The notes under the pieces: model-generated
Seen by the model: the letters and a program-made list of their open reading frames with translations, nothing else
The model's database searches: none
What the model was told of the DNA's origin: nothing
Program-made: the position numbers and the translations under genes
Source of the DNA: CAZOOA01 sp964581355
GTDB lineage: Bacteria; Bacillota; Dethiobacteria; DTU022; UBA8154
DNA length: 62,673 bases
Direction: 5' to 3'
NCBI GenBank assembly: GCA_964581355.1
Contig: CAZOOA010000010.1
Span: 1 to 62,673, forward strand
Shown here: piece by piece, positions 22,755-32,195 of the stretch
Layout: each line of letters starts with the position of its first letter
How positions within the stretch are numbered: position 1 is the first letter of the stretch

Positions 22755-24086
22755 ATGACGGCTAAGAAAAATTCTTTTTCCCCGGCCAAGGTCCTGGTTC
22801 AGGGGTTTCTGGTGGTAATTTTTGCAGGTTCTATTCTACTTACTCTTCCTGCAGCGGTCCATGAAGGCAGGCTTGCATACCTGGATTCGTTATTTACAGC
22901 GACTTCTGCAGTTTGTGTTACAGGGTTGGTGGTAGTGGATACCGGAACTACCTTCACCCTTTTTGGCCAAGGGGTAATCATGTTGTTAATCATGATCGGT
23001 TCCCTGGGTTTTATGACTATGGCCACGGTGATTTTTATTTTTTTGGGTCGCAAAATCACCCTGAGGGACCGCCTCCTGATTAAAGAGGCCATGAATACGG
23101 ACTCCACCCAGGGCTTGGTCCTTTTAACCCTGTCTGTGGTCAAACTGGCCCTGGTGATGATCATTATCGGTGCTTGTTTGTTAAGCATTCGATTTGTCCC
23201 CTTGATGGGCTTGGGCCAGGGACTTTTTTATGGTCTTTTTCATGCAGTTTCGGCTTTCGGCAATGCCGGGTTTGACTTGATGGGCGATTTTCAGAGCCTG
23301 ACAGGTTTTGTCCTTGATCCGTTGGTAAGCGGGACAATCGTCTTTTTATTTATTGTCGGTGGTTTGGGTTTTACTGTTATTCTGGATCTGTACCAAAAAC
23401 GCAGGTTTAGCGCTTTTTCCCTGCATACCAAGATGGTCCTCACCATTACCGGAGTTTTACTTTTTGTAGGGACATTCACGGTGTTGAGCCTGGAATACTA
23501 TAACCCGGAAACCCTGGGTGGTTTGCAGGGGGCTAACAAAGTCATGGCTGCTTTTTTCACTGCGGCAACACCGCGCACAGCCGGTTTTAATGTGCTCCCC
23601 ACGGACCTGCTGCATCCAACCACCCTGTTTTTTATAATGATGCTCATGTTTATCGGGGCTTCACCAACATCGACCGGCGGGGGGATCAAGACGACCACTT
23701 TTGGGACCTTGCTCCTGGCTGTGGTTAGCTTGATTAAGGGCCGAAGTGAGGTAGCCATCTTTGAAAGGCAGATACCTTTTTCCATTATCATGCGTTCCCT
23801 GGGTGTGCTCTTTATCTCTTTTGTGATTGTGATGTTTTCGCTTTTTATCCTGACTATTACCGAACAAGCAAATTTTTTGGAGATTGTCTTTGAAGTTTTT
23901 TCCGCCTTTGGCACCGTGGGACTTAGCGCCGGTATCACCCCGGATTTAAGCCCCGTTGGTCGCGTTGTAGTCATTATCACTATGTTTGTGGGACGGGTCG
24001 GACCTTTAACCATGGTTTTTGCCCTGGCTCATCGTGAATTGCGAAACGGGATACACTATCCAGAGGAAAGAATTATGGTGGGCTGA
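22755..24086 (+). CDS. ktrB: KtrB/TrkH-type potassium transporter subunit
   Basis: 443 residues with the four-fold membrane-pore-membrane plan of the TrkH/KtrB superfamily. The four pore loops with their filter glycines are TSAVCVTGLVVVD, HAVSAFGNAGFDL, TAATPRTAGFNVL and FSAFGTVGLSAG, fitting the KtrB subgroup (sodium-dependent K+ uptake). A gating-loop region, GASPTSTGGGIKTTT, follows the third pore. It pairs with the RCK protein downstream. The c-di-AMP riboswitch upstream suggests shut-off at high c-di-AMP, which reports high potassium. Confidence 0.93.
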   Translation: MTAKKNSFSPAKVLVQGFLVVIFAGSILLTLPAAVHEGRLAYLDSLFTATSAVCVTGLVVVDTGTTFTLFGQGVIMLLIMIGSLGFMTMATVIFIFLGRKITLRDRLLIKEAMNTDSTQGLVLLTLSVVKLALVMIIIGACLLSIRFVPLMGLGQGLFYGLFHAVSAFGNAGFDLMGDFQSLTGFVLDPLVSGTIVFLFIVGGLGFTVILDLYQKRRFSAFSLHTKMVLTITGVLLFVGTFTVLSLEYYNPETLGGLQGANKVMAAFFTAATPRTAGFNVLPTDLLHPTTLFFIMMLMFIGASPTSTGGGIKTTTFGTLLLAVVSLIKGRSEVAIFERQIPFSIIMRSLGVLFISFVIVMFSLFILTITEQANFLEIVFEVFSAFGTVGLSAGITPDLSPVGRVVVIITMFVGRVGPLTMVFALAHRELRNGIHYPEERIMVG

Positions 24087-24111
24087 AAAGACAGTTAACA
24101 TAGAAAAAACA

Positions 24112-24249
24112 TAATTGCTCAGCCAGTTTTAGGCCACATTCCTGGAAGCAGGGGGCGGTGAGCGCTTTTCCTTTTGTAGTCCTTCACTTTGCTCAAAAAG
24201 CGCCGGAACGAACCGTCCCCGCAGCTAAGCAAATAGTTCTGAGCAATTA
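24112..24249. repeat. MITE-like repeat, copy E (divergent)
   Basis: Ends TAATTGCTCAG and CTGAGCAATTA are inverted copies; inside are GAAGCAGGGGGCGGTGAGCG and GAACCGTCCCCGC, with AGCGCTTTT/AAAAGCGC arms. It lies in the 230-base gap between ktrB and ktrA. Confidence 0.75.
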
Positions 24250-24316
24250 ACTAAAAACTTTTATCTGCTGTTTTATTGACGCTTTGGTGTGACTGGCAGC
24301 AGGGGAGGGAAAAGGT

Positions 24317-24991
24317 ATGGCGAAAAAGAAAGCAAAAAAAGAACGGCAAATTGCCGTAATCGGCCTGGGGCGTTTTGGTTCCAACCTGGCCATCACCCTG
24401 GAAGAACTGGGTTGTGAAGTAATGGCAATTGATGAAAGAATGGACCTGGTCCAGGAAATTGCCAATAAAGTAACTCACGCTGCCCAGGCGGATGTAACCA
24501 ATGAAGATAATTTGAAACAGCTTGGGTTAAGCAACTTTGACGTTGTTGTAATTGCTATTGGCTCAAGTATCCAGTCCAGCATTCTGGCTGCTTTAATCGT
24601 AAAAGAACTGGGTGTAGGGCAGGTGGTGGCAAAAGCGCGTTCGGAATTGCACAGGAAGGCCCTGATAAAGATTGGAGTTTCCCAAGTTGTTTATCCAGAA
24701 AAGGATAGTGGGGTCAAGCTGGCTTACAATTTAATGTCAATTAATATGATTGAGTTTTTAGAAATATCACCGGACTACCAGATTGCGGAGATTATCATTC
24801 AGGAGACCTATGACGGGCGATCATTGAAGGAAGCGGATCTTCGGAACCGTTTCGGGCTAAATGTGCTGGCCATCCGCAATGGTGACAAGGTTAATGTTTC
24901 CCCACAGGCTGACGATATCCTGCATAAAGGAGACATGCTTGTCGTGCTTGGAAATACGAAGGATCTGCGTAATTTTTGCCAGGAATGTTAG
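24317..24991 (+). CDS. ktrA: KtrA/TrkA-type RCK regulatory subunit
   Basis: 224 residues: an RCK_N Rossmann domain (GLGRFGSNLA nucleotide-binding loop at about residue 17, acidic AIDE at the end of the second strand) and an RCK_C domain from about residue 140 (PDYQIAEIIIQE to GDMLVVLG). KtrA rings bind ATP/ADP, and the RCK_C domain can bind c-di-AMP, opening or closing KtrB. GCAGGGGAGGGAAAAGG gives a ribosome binding site for ATG 24317. It is probably co-transcribed with ktrB despite the repeat between them. Confidence 0.93.
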   Translation: MAKKKAKKERQIAVIGLGRFGSNLAITLEELGCEVMAIDERMDLVQEIANKVTHAAQADVTNEDNLKQLGLSNFDVVVIAIGSSIQSSILAALIVKELGVGQVVAKARSELHRKALIKIGVSQVVYPEKDSGVKLAYNLMSINMIEFLEISPDYQIAEIIIQETYDGRSLKEADLRNRFGLNVLAIRNGDKVNVSPQADDILHKGDMLVVLGNTKDLRNFCQEC

Positions 24992-25198
24992 GGGTAATCC
25001 AAAGGCCATTTTAAAAGAATTTGACAGGAAAAACCAGATTACTGTCATTGACAGTAGTATCCGGATGCTGCAGGAACTTTAAAAGAACACTGGCCCAGGG
25101 CCGGGCTTAATTGTATAACGATACTTGAAATCAAGATTGTAAGTGGTTTTTAAAGTTATCTTCTTCTTACATTATACCTGAGTAAGGGCGTTGGAAAA

Positions 25199-25490
25199 AT
25201 GTATGATAACAAGCAGCACAAAATTATTTTAATCTTCGTTGCCCTGTTTTCCCTCATTGCTGTTGGCACTTCCGGCTATATGGTCCTGGAAGGTATGGAC
25301 CTCTTGGATGCCCTTTACATGACCGTCGACTGGCCTGATTGTGCTGGCTATAAAAAAGCGGGATGAGGAAAAATTGCGCTTTAACCCGGGTCCCCAGGAG
25401 AGACTGGAAGAAGGAGATAAAATGCTGGTCCTGGGAATGGAAGAACAGGTGGACAAGTTAAGAAAGATTTCCTGCGAACCGGGCGCATGA
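25199..25490 (+). pseudogene. RCK-type potassium channel with internal deletion
   Basis: From ATG 25199 the frame gives a membrane helix (IILIFVALFSLIAVGTSGYM) and MDLLDALYMTV, the lead-in to a K+ channel pore. At the GTCGAC near 25325 the pore, second helix and RCK_N domain are missing; the sequence resumes one frame over as TGLIVLAIKKRDEEKLRFNP and GDKMLVLGMEEQVDKLRK, the end of an RCK_C domain, stopping at 25488-25490. About 200 codons are lost. Bases 24992-25198 hold another short trace (NPKAILKEFDRKNQITVID-like) but no gene. Confidence 0.75.
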
Positions 25491-25561
25491 GATGTTTTCG
25501 AAAAATGCAATGCAGGTAACAAGGTGACTAGACGAATCAAGATCATTGGAGATGTTGAAAG

Positions 25562-27007
25562 TTGCGGCTAAAAGTAATACTTCCTTTGCTTTCCCAGGTG
25601 TTATTTATAGTTGGTATATCCATATTAGTCCCGCTGTCCTGGTCGTTTTACTTGAGAGACGGTATGTGGGTTTATTTTGTTGTGACCATCCTTGTCTTTC
25701 TTTTCAGCAGCGTTTCGCTTTACTACTTTTTCCCCTTAACCAACGAGCCCATCAAGCCTGTTGAAGGATACCTGGTAGTCACTCTCAGCTGGTTGGCCGT
25801 GGTATTTTTTGGGTCGCTGCCTTTTCTGCTGTCGGGGGCGATGAATTTTACCGATGCGTTTTTTGAAACCATGTCCGGCTTTACCACAACCGGTGCCAGT
25901 ATCCTAACGGATATTGAATCCGTGGCTCCCAGCATTTTAATGTGGCGTTCCATGACCCAGTGGCTGGGGGGAATGGGCATTGTGATTCTCTTCATAGCCT
26001 TGATGTTGCGTTTTGGGCCCGGCGCCAATCGCATTTTTAGTGCTGAAGCCCCGGGCACCGTGGTAGAAAAGCTTACCCCTCGGTTAAGAGATACAGCCCG
26101 CAACCTTTGGAAAATCTATGTTTTCCTGACCCTGTTGCAGATTTTACTGTTATTTGTTGCCGGGATGACCTTTTTTGATTCCATGGCTCACACGTTTACT
26201 TCTATCGCTACTGGCGGATTTTCCACCAAAAACGCCAGCATCGGCCATTATATTGACAACAACATGATCCAGGTGATCATTATCTGTTTTATGTTTTTTG
26301 GCGGAACAAACTTTTCCCTGTTTTATTATTTTGCCCGGAAAAGAGACATCCGTATTTTCTGGCAAAATGAAGAGTTCAGGCTTTATGTCACGGTCACTGT
26401 TGTGGCTGTTCTGTTGGTTTTTTTCAGCCTCTATTTTTCTGGCCGGGAAATAGAAGGTTTTCTGCCCTTGACCGCTTTATTCCAGGTGGTTTCCATTGTT
26501 ACCACTACCGGGTATGCTACAGTGGATTTTGACCAGTGGCCCAGTATGGCCAGGAATGTCATGTTTATCCTTTTTTTTGTAGGTGGAAGTATGGGTTCCA
26601 CGGCCGGTGGGATCAAGATTTTGCGGATTTTGATCCTGCTGAAAGCTACGGTGGCAGAACTGTTCCGTTTTCGTCATCCCAACATTGTTCACGGAATCAA
26701 GGTCAACAGGGTGCAGGTTGACGATAAGCTGGTAATTAATACTTTTGCTTTCTTTTTTGTTTATTTCTTGGTGGTGGGACTGGGTACAGTTGTTATGTCT
26801 TTTATGAGCCTGGACTTTGAAGGCGCTCTTTCCTCTGTCCTGGCCTGCCTGGGGGTAATCGGCCCAGGATTCGGAGTGGTGGGGCCAGTGGAAAACTATG
26901 CCGGGATCCCGGTCTTTGGTAAATATTTCCTGTCCCTGTTGATGCTCTTGGGACGTTTGGAGATATTTACTATCCTGGTGCTCTTTTTCTACAAGCCCCA
27001 TTCTTAA
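25562..27007 (+). CDS. trkH: TrkH-family potassium uptake protein
   Basis: 481 residues with four pore loops: MSGFTTTGASIL, TSIATGGFSTKNAS, VSIVTTTGYATVD and GVIGPGFGVVGP, plus the QWLGGMGIVIL and GSTAGGIKILR regions typical of TrkH/TrkG rather than KtrB. It starts at TTG 25562 with TTGGAGATG about ten bases ahead. A partner TrkA is not encoded directly beside it; it may use KtrA at 24317 or a TrkA outside the window. A second K+ importer in the same cluster, with the channel remnant between them, points to a potassium-homeostasis island. Confidence 0.9.
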   Translation: MRLKVILPLLSQVLFIVGISILVPLSWSFYLRDGMWVYFVVTILVFLFSSVSLYYFFPLTNEPIKPVEGYLVVTLSWLAVVFFGSLPFLLSGAMNFTDAFFETMSGFTTTGASILTDIESVAPSILMWRSMTQWLGGMGIVILFIALMLRFGPGANRIFSAEAPGTVVEKLTPRLRDTARNLWKIYVFLTLLQILLLFVAGMTFFDSMAHTFTSIATGGFSTKNASIGHYIDNNMIQVIIICFMFFGGTNFSLFYYFARKRDIRIFWQNEEFRLYVTVTVVAVLLVFFSLYFSGREIEGFLPLTALFQVVSIVTTTGYATVDFDQWPSMARNVMFILFFVGGSMGSTAGGIKILRILILLKATVAELFRFRHPNIVHGIKVNRVQVDDKLVINTFAFFFVYFLVVGLGTVVMSFMSLDFEGALSSVLACLGVIGPGFGVVGPVENYAGIPVFGKYFLSLLMLLGRLEIFTILVLFFYKPHS

Positions 27008-27154
27008 TTACAGCTCCGGGCAGTGGTGCCGGAAAATGGCGGAAGCGGTTGCAATATAGGGATAAAAAAATTATAATAATGATGGATTATTAAAGTGTAT
27101 ACGCAGCTATACCGCTTTTCCATATTACAATACGATTGGCAGGGGGACATTTTA

Positions 27155-29662
27155 ATGAACGAGTATAATCCCAGGGAACTGGAACCGAAATGGCAGGCAC
27201 ACTGGCAGGAGAACAATTTTCACCAGACCGGTGAAAAACCGGGCAAGGATAAATATTATGTCTTGGAGATGTTTCCCTATCCTTCCGGCAAGCTCCACAT
27301 GGGGCACATGCGGGTTTATTCCATCGGGGATGTCCTGGCCCGTTTTTTAAGGATGCGGGGCTACAATGTACTGCATCCCATGGGGTGGGACGCTTTCGGG
27401 CTGCCCGCGGAAAATGCCGCCATGGAACACGGGGTGGACCCTGCAGATTGGACCGACTCCAACATTGCCGCCATGAAGGAGCAGCAGGATGCCCTGGGTT
27501 TGAGCTATGACTGGGACAGGGAGCTTACCACCTGTTACCCCGATTACTACCGCTGGAACCAGTGGATTTTCTTGCTTTTTTATCAAAAAGGATTGGCCTA
27601 CAAGAAAAAAGCACCGGTAAACTGGTGCCCCCGGTGCGTTACGGTGCTGGCCAATGAGCAGGTGGAAAACGGATTTTGTTGGCGTTGCAGCAGTGAAGTA
27701 AAGCCAAGAGAACTGGACCAGTGGTTTTTAAAGATTACCGATTACTCCGACCGGTTGTTGGATGACCTGGAGCTTTTGGAAGGTTGGCCCCAGCGGGTGA
27801 AGATTATGCAGGAAAACTGGATCGGGCGCAGCTATGGTTCTGATATTACCTTTACTGTCAAAGAAACGGGAGACGAGATGCCCGTATTTACCACGCGCCC
27901 GGACACCCTTTTTGGGGTGACCTACATGGTTTTGGCCCCGGAGCACCCCCTGGTAGAAAAAATAATCCAGGGCTCGCCGCAGGAAGAGGAGATCAGGGAG
28001 TTTGTCCAGACGATGAGCCGGGAGACGGAGATTTCCCGTACCTCGGCAGAAACGGAAAAAGTGGGCCTGTTTACGGGTGCCCATGCCATTAATCCCGTTA
28101 ACGGTGAGGAGGTCCCCATCCTGGTGGGCAATTATGTGCTAATGAGTTACGGCTCCGGTGCTGTTATGGGTGTGCCGGCCCACGACCAGCGGGACTTTCT
28201 TTTTGCGAACAAGTACAATCTGCCCATCCGTGTAGTGGTCAATCCTCAGGACCAGGATTTAACCCGGGAACCACTGCAGGCCGCTTATGAGGAGCCTGGT
28301 GTGATGGTTAATTCCGGCTCCTTTGATGGTATGGATAACGAGGAAGGAAAAAAAGCCATTACCGACTGGCTGCTCGAGCGGGACCTGGGGGATTACCGGG
28401 TAATGTACCGCTTAAGGGACTGGCTCATTTCCCGCCAGCGCTACTGGGGGACACCCATTCCCATGGTTTATTGTGAGCACTGCGGTACAGTGCCTGTACC
28501 CGAGGAGGACCTGCCTGTGGTTCTGCCCACCGGCCTGAATCTTGCCAATTACCAGCAGTCGCCCTTGAAGGAAATGGAGCAGTTCATCAGGACTTCCTGC
28601 CCTGAATGTGGTCAGGAGGCCCGCCGGGAGACGGATACCATGGACACTTTTTTCTGTTCCTCCTGGTATTACATGCGCTTTGCCGATCCCCAATGTGACC
28701 AGGCTCCTTTCCGCAAGGAACAAGCCGACTATTGGTTGCCTGTAGATCAATATATTGGTGGAATTGAACATGCGGTCCTTCACCTGCTCTATTCCCGCTT
28801 CTTTACCAAGTTTCTCTATGACCAGGGTCTGGTAAACAGCCCGGAACCCTTTAAGCGCTTGTTGGCCCAAGGGATGGTCTACAAGGATGGGGCCAAAATG
28901 TCCAAGTCCAAGGGCAATGTGGTCACCCCCGATGAGATCATTGAAAAATTTGGTGCTGATACAGGGCGGCTGTTTATTCTGTTTGCCTCACCCCCGGAGA
29001 AAGACCTGGATTGGAGCGACCGGGGTGTTGAAGGTTGTCACCGTTTTTTACGTCGTGTCTGGCGCTTGTTCCAGCAGCACGGAGATCTGTTGCAACCGTC
29101 TCCTGGGATTGGAGCTGAGAAGGCTGGAGATATTGTATCGGAGCTTGGCCCGGCTGAGCTGGAACTGCGCCGGGCTATGCATGCCGCTATCAAAAAGGTC
29201 ACCTATGATATCGAAGAACGGTTTAATTTTAATACGGCCATCAGTGCCATTATGGAACTGGTCAATTCTCTTTATGCTTACTTTAACGAAGCCGGGGAAG
29301 AACAGGTTCAACACCGCCAGGATTTTATTTCCCGGGTTATGGAAACCGTTATTGTCCTGTTGGCTCCTTTTGCACCGCATATCTGCGAGGAATTGTGGCA
29401 TCAGTGCGGTCACCAGGAAAGCGTCCACCTCATGAGTTGGCCTGTTTATGACCCTGCAGCCCTGGAGGTAAAGGAAGTGGAGGTTGTAGTCCAGGTTAAC
29501 GGCAAAGTCAGGGGTCATATCCATGTAGCAGCCGACCTTTCGGAAAATGAACTCATCGAGGCGGCCACCGGGCACGAGAGGGTTAAGCCTCACCTGGAAG
29601 GCAAGGAGATCTTGAAGGCCGTTACAGTACCTCAAAAGCTGGTGAACATTGTAGCCCGCTAG
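27155..29662 (+). CDS. leuS: Leucyl-tRNA synthetase
   Basis: 835 residues, class I. The HIGH motif appears as HMGHMRVY (about residue 49), the editing domain with TTRPDTLFG and the conserved GVPAHDQRD, the zinc-type cysteines around CPRCVTVLANEQV, and the KMSKS loop as GAKMSKSKGN. The C-terminal anticodon and tail domains end in VVQVNGKVRGHI. ATG 27155 is preceded by CAGGGGGAC; a GTG at 27095 is in frame but lacks a binding site. No T-box leader is visible in the 147 bases upstream. Confidence 0.96.
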   Translation: MNEYNPRELEPKWQAHWQENNFHQTGEKPGKDKYYVLEMFPYPSGKLHMGHMRVYSIGDVLARFLRMRGYNVLHPMGWDAFGLPAENAAMEHGVDPADWTDSNIAAMKEQQDALGLSYDWDRELTTCYPDYYRWNQWIFLLFYQKGLAYKKKAPVNWCPRCVTVLANEQVENGFCWRCSSEVKPRELDQWFLKITDYSDRLLDDLELLEGWPQRVKIMQENWIGRSYGSDITFTVKETGDEMPVFTTRPDTLFGVTYMVLAPEHPLVEKIIQGSPQEEEIREFVQTMSRETEISRTSAETEKVGLFTGAHAINPVNGEEVPILVGNYVLMSYGSGAVMGVPAHDQRDFLFANKYNLPIRVVVNPQDQDLTREPLQAAYEEPGVMVNSGSFDGMDNEEGKKAITDWLLERDLGDYRVMYRLRDWLISRQRYWGTPIPMVYCEHCGTVPVPEEDLPVVLPTGLNLANYQQSPLKEMEQFIRTSCPECGQEARRETDTMDTFFCSSWYYMRFADPQCDQAPFRKEQADYWLPVDQYIGGIEHAVLHLLYSRFFTKFLYDQGLVNSPEPFKRLLAQGMVYKDGAKMSKSKGNVVTPDEIIEKFGADTGRLFILFASPPEKDLDWSDRGVEGCHRFLRRVWRLFQQHGDLLQPSPGIGAEKAGDIVSELGPAELELRRAMHAAIKKVTYDIEERFNFNTAISAIMELVNSLYAYFNEAGEEQVQHRQDFISRVMETVIVLLAPFAPHICEELWHQCGHQESVHLMSWPVYDPAALEVKEVEVVVQVNGKVRGHIHVAADLSENELIEAATGHERVKPHLEGKEILKAVTVPQKLVNIVAR

Positions 29663-29682
29663 ATATTGAAGGAGTTGAAGGA

Positions 29683-30588
29683 TTGTCCAGGAAAACAGGA
29701 AAGAACCCAAAAAGAGCTGTTCCCCATCCTGTTGTAAAGTGGGCGGGAGGGAAAAGCCAGTTGCTGGAATTATACAGTCGCTTGTTCCCTCCCGTGCTTC
29801 AAAATTATCATGAACCGTTTGTCGGGGGGGCAGCGGTTTTTTTTGCATTTTACCGGCAGGGGCGGATCAAGCATGCTTACCTGAACGACTTAAACCCGGA
29901 ATTGATCAACCTCTATATTGTAATCCGGGATAATTTGGAGGACCTGTTGGAAGAGTTGGAAGTGCATGATGCGCATAAAAAAAACAAGGACTATTACTAC
30001 CAGGTGCGTAACTGGGATCGCGACCTTCGAAAGTTTGCCCGTCTGTCCCCGGAAAAAAGGGCGGCACGCACACTATTTTTAAATAAAACCTGCTTCAATG
30101 GCCTATATAGGGTGAACCGCAGCGACTGTTTTAATGTCCCCTTCGGCAAGATCAAAAATCCTACCGTGCTGGATGAAGAGAATTTGAGGGCCGTCTGCCT
30201 GGCCTTGAAGCATGTCCGTCTAACCTGCCTGGATTTTGAACAGGCGCTGGATGGGGCCGGCTCCGGTGATTTTGTGTATTTGGATCCCCCTTACCAACCG
30301 TTAAACAAGACCTCTTCTTTTACCTCCTACACCAGGGATAATTTTTCCCTGGGCCACCAGCAGCGTTTGGCCGAGGTATTCCGGGAGCTGGTGAACAGGG
30401 GGTGTCTGGTGATGCTCAGCAATTCTTTTGTTCCCGAAATCCAGGATCTTTACCGTGACTATTACCTCCATGTGGTTCAGGCTTCCCGGGTGATCAATTC
30501 CCGTAAAGAGGCCAGGGGCCCTATCCAGGAAATGGTGATTACCAGCTACCCGCCGGAACATCTGGAGCACCCGGAAAATCCAGGGTAG
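29683..30588 (+). CDS. dam: Dam-type DNA adenine-N6 methyltransferase
   Basis: 301 residues of the D12/Dam class: KWAGGKSQLLE (SAM-binding motif I) near residue 19, HEPFVGGAAVFF, and the catalytic motif VYLDPPYQPL near residue 197. The family methylates adenine, classically in GATC, but specificity is not readable. It begins at TTG 29683 behind AAGGAG, 20 bases after leuS, so it is probably co-transcribed with it. No restriction enzyme is adjacent, making it an orphan methylase. Confidence 0.88.
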   Translation: MSRKTGKNPKRAVPHPVVKWAGGKSQLLELYSRLFPPVLQNYHEPFVGGAAVFFAFYRQGRIKHAYLNDLNPELINLYIVIRDNLEDLLEELEVHDAHKKNKDYYYQVRNWDRDLRKFARLSPEKRAARTLFLNKTCFNGLYRVNRSDCFNVPFGKIKNPTVLDEENLRAVCLALKHVRLTCLDFEQALDGAGSGDFVYLDPPYQPLNKTSSFTSYTRDNFSLGHQQRLAEVFRELVNRGCLVMLSNSFVPEIQDLYRDYYLHVVQASRVINSRKEARGPIQEMVITSYPPEHLEHPENPG

Positions 30589-30740
30589 CAGGATAGCCGG
30601 AAATAGTGGGATGGCGAAGTGCTTGGATCAGCACCGCAGGGAAAATATGTTTTCCGCATAACAGATAAAAGCCAAGCAGCTTTTCGCTGTTTGTCCGCTG
30701 CAAGTGTGTGCTGGAATTCTGCAATTTGGAGTGAACTTGA

Positions 30741-32132
30741 TTGGACCGTGATGTGCTCATGCCCCTTCTTCTGGAAGCGGTGTCCAGGGATAACATTCTT
30801 CCCTTGACTTCTGCCTGCAATGCAAGATGTGTATTTTGCAGTCACCACCAGAATCCTCGGGGAACCTGTGCGTATATGTTTTCTCATTTGCCTGAAGATC
30901 TGCTGGATGAGCTTCTTTCTTACCTGGACCGGGAGCGAAAGATTGTCATCGGGGAATCTTCCAGCAGGTTATGCGAAGGCGAACCCCTGACCCATCCCTT
31001 TTTTTTTGACCTGCTGGAGAAAGTCCGCGAGCTTTACCCTCGTACACCCGTGCAGGTTACCACCAACGCTATGCTCCTGGATGACCAGGCGCTGACCCGG
31101 CTGGAGCAAGTCCAGGGAGAAATAGCTCTCGGCGGAAGTCCCTTGCTGGAACTGGTTATTTCCTTAAACTGTGTTTCTGTCCGGCAGCGCTGGGAGATAA
31201 TGGGTGATCCAGATCCGGGGAAAACCCTGGGGAATGTCCAGGCGTTACGGAAAAAGGGTTTCTTGTTTCATGGGAGCATTGTGGCGCTGCCTCACTTAAC
31301 TGGCTGGAACGAGCTGGGCGAAACCCTTCAATTTTTGGACTGTGCCGGGGCCCGGACGACCCGGGTTTTTCTGCCTGGTTTTACCTGTATGAGCAAAAAA
31401 GATCTGCAGTTTTCTGCCAGGTTATGGGGACAGCTCCATGAATTCCTGGAGAATCAGGCTGAGAAAGTAAGGCATCCTGTGACCATGGAGCCTCCGTTAA
31501 AAAATGAGCTGGAAGCACGGGTGGAAGGGGTAATCCAGGGTTCATCCGCCTGGCAGGTCGGGATCAGGAGAAAGGATTTGCTTCAGCGTGTGAACGGGCA
31601 GCGGGTTTACTCTGCAGCCGAGGCCTTTTGCCGGATCCAGGAAGCCGCCAGTCCCCAGGTTGAACTGCAGCGTAGAAGACTGAATGAAAGGATCACTTCT
31701 TTTTCTTTTATCATGGAAAAAGAACCGGGCGAACCTTCGGGTTTAGTTTTAGCCCGGGACCTGGAACCCCATGATTTGGAAGCTGTGGCCGGGGAGCTGG
31801 AAAGAAGCAAAGCGCAAAACCCTTTGCTTCTAACTTCAAAGCTGGCGGAAGTTTTGTGGATTTCGGCCCGGGAGCAGGGATTGGTTCCGGAGCGGCTCAC
31901 TGTCCATGGAGTCGGCAGCCATTTTTTTGGGGGAAACATCGCCTGTGCTGGACTGTTGACCGTTTCTGATTTTAGCCGGGACCTGGAGGCACTGTGCAGG
32001 AGTGAAAGATGGCCCTATGACCTGGTTATGCTGCCCCAAAAACCTTTTGACCGTAAGGGGCATGACCTTCAGGGCAGGCATTACCGGGATCTTATTACCA
32101 GCTTTCCCCATGTTATTTTTTCTTTTCTTTGA
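30741..32132 (+). CDS. Radical SAM protein with PDZ and DUF512-like domains
   Basis: 463 residues. The cluster motif CNARCVFC (CxxxCxxC) is near residue 28, in a radical SAM domain to about residue 235. A PDZ-like segment, VIQGSSAWQVGIRRKDLLQR and VNGQRV, follows at about 255-300, and the C-terminal part (GVGSHFFGGNIACAGLLT and DLVMLP) resembles DUF512. In the usual PDZ-radical SAM-DUF512 family the PDZ lies at the N terminus; here it lies after the radical SAM core. The substrate is unknown. It starts at TTG 30741 with GGAGTGA ahead and ends against an inverted hairpin repeat. Confidence 0.75.
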   Translation: MDRDVLMPLLLEAVSRDNILPLTSACNARCVFCSHHQNPRGTCAYMFSHLPEDLLDELLSYLDRERKIVIGESSSRLCEGEPLTHPFFFDLLEKVRELYPRTPVQVTTNAMLLDDQALTRLEQVQGEIALGGSPLLELVISLNCVSVRQRWEIMGDPDPGKTLGNVQALRKKGFLFHGSIVALPHLTGWNELGETLQFLDCAGARTTRVFLPGFTCMSKKDLQFSARLWGQLHEFLENQAEKVRHPVTMEPPLKNELEARVEGVIQGSSAWQVGIRRKDLLQRVNGQRVYSAAEAFCRIQEAASPQVELQRRRLNERITSFSFIMEKEPGEPSGLVLARDLEPHDLEAVAGELERSKAQNPLLLTSKLAEVLWISAREQGLVPERLTVHGVGSHFFGGNIACAGLLTVSDFSRDLEALCRSERWPYDLVMLPQKPFDRKGHDLQGRHYRDLITSFPHVIFSFL

Positions 32133-32137
32133 CATAC

Positions 32138-32180
32138 TCCCACGGCTTTAGCCGTGGGCTTTCTGCTAGGTTGATCGTAA
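32138..32180. repeat. 43-bp hairpin repeat, left copy (IS200/IS605-end-like)
   Basis: TCCCACGGCTTTAGCCGTGG is a perfect hairpin, followed by GCTTTCTGCTAGGTTGATCG. The same 43 bases occur inverted at 34171-34213. It doubles as a terminator-like structure between convergent genes. Confidence 0.85.
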
Positions 32181-32195
32181 CCCTGTACATGTATG

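Noticed and set aside
27008..27154. T-box leader ahead of leuS
   Set aside because: Only 147 bases, without the T-box core or a terminator hairpin.
29048..29848. 266-codon minus-strand frame across the leuS-dam junction
   Set aside because: Overlaps both well-supported plus-strand genes completely and matches no family.
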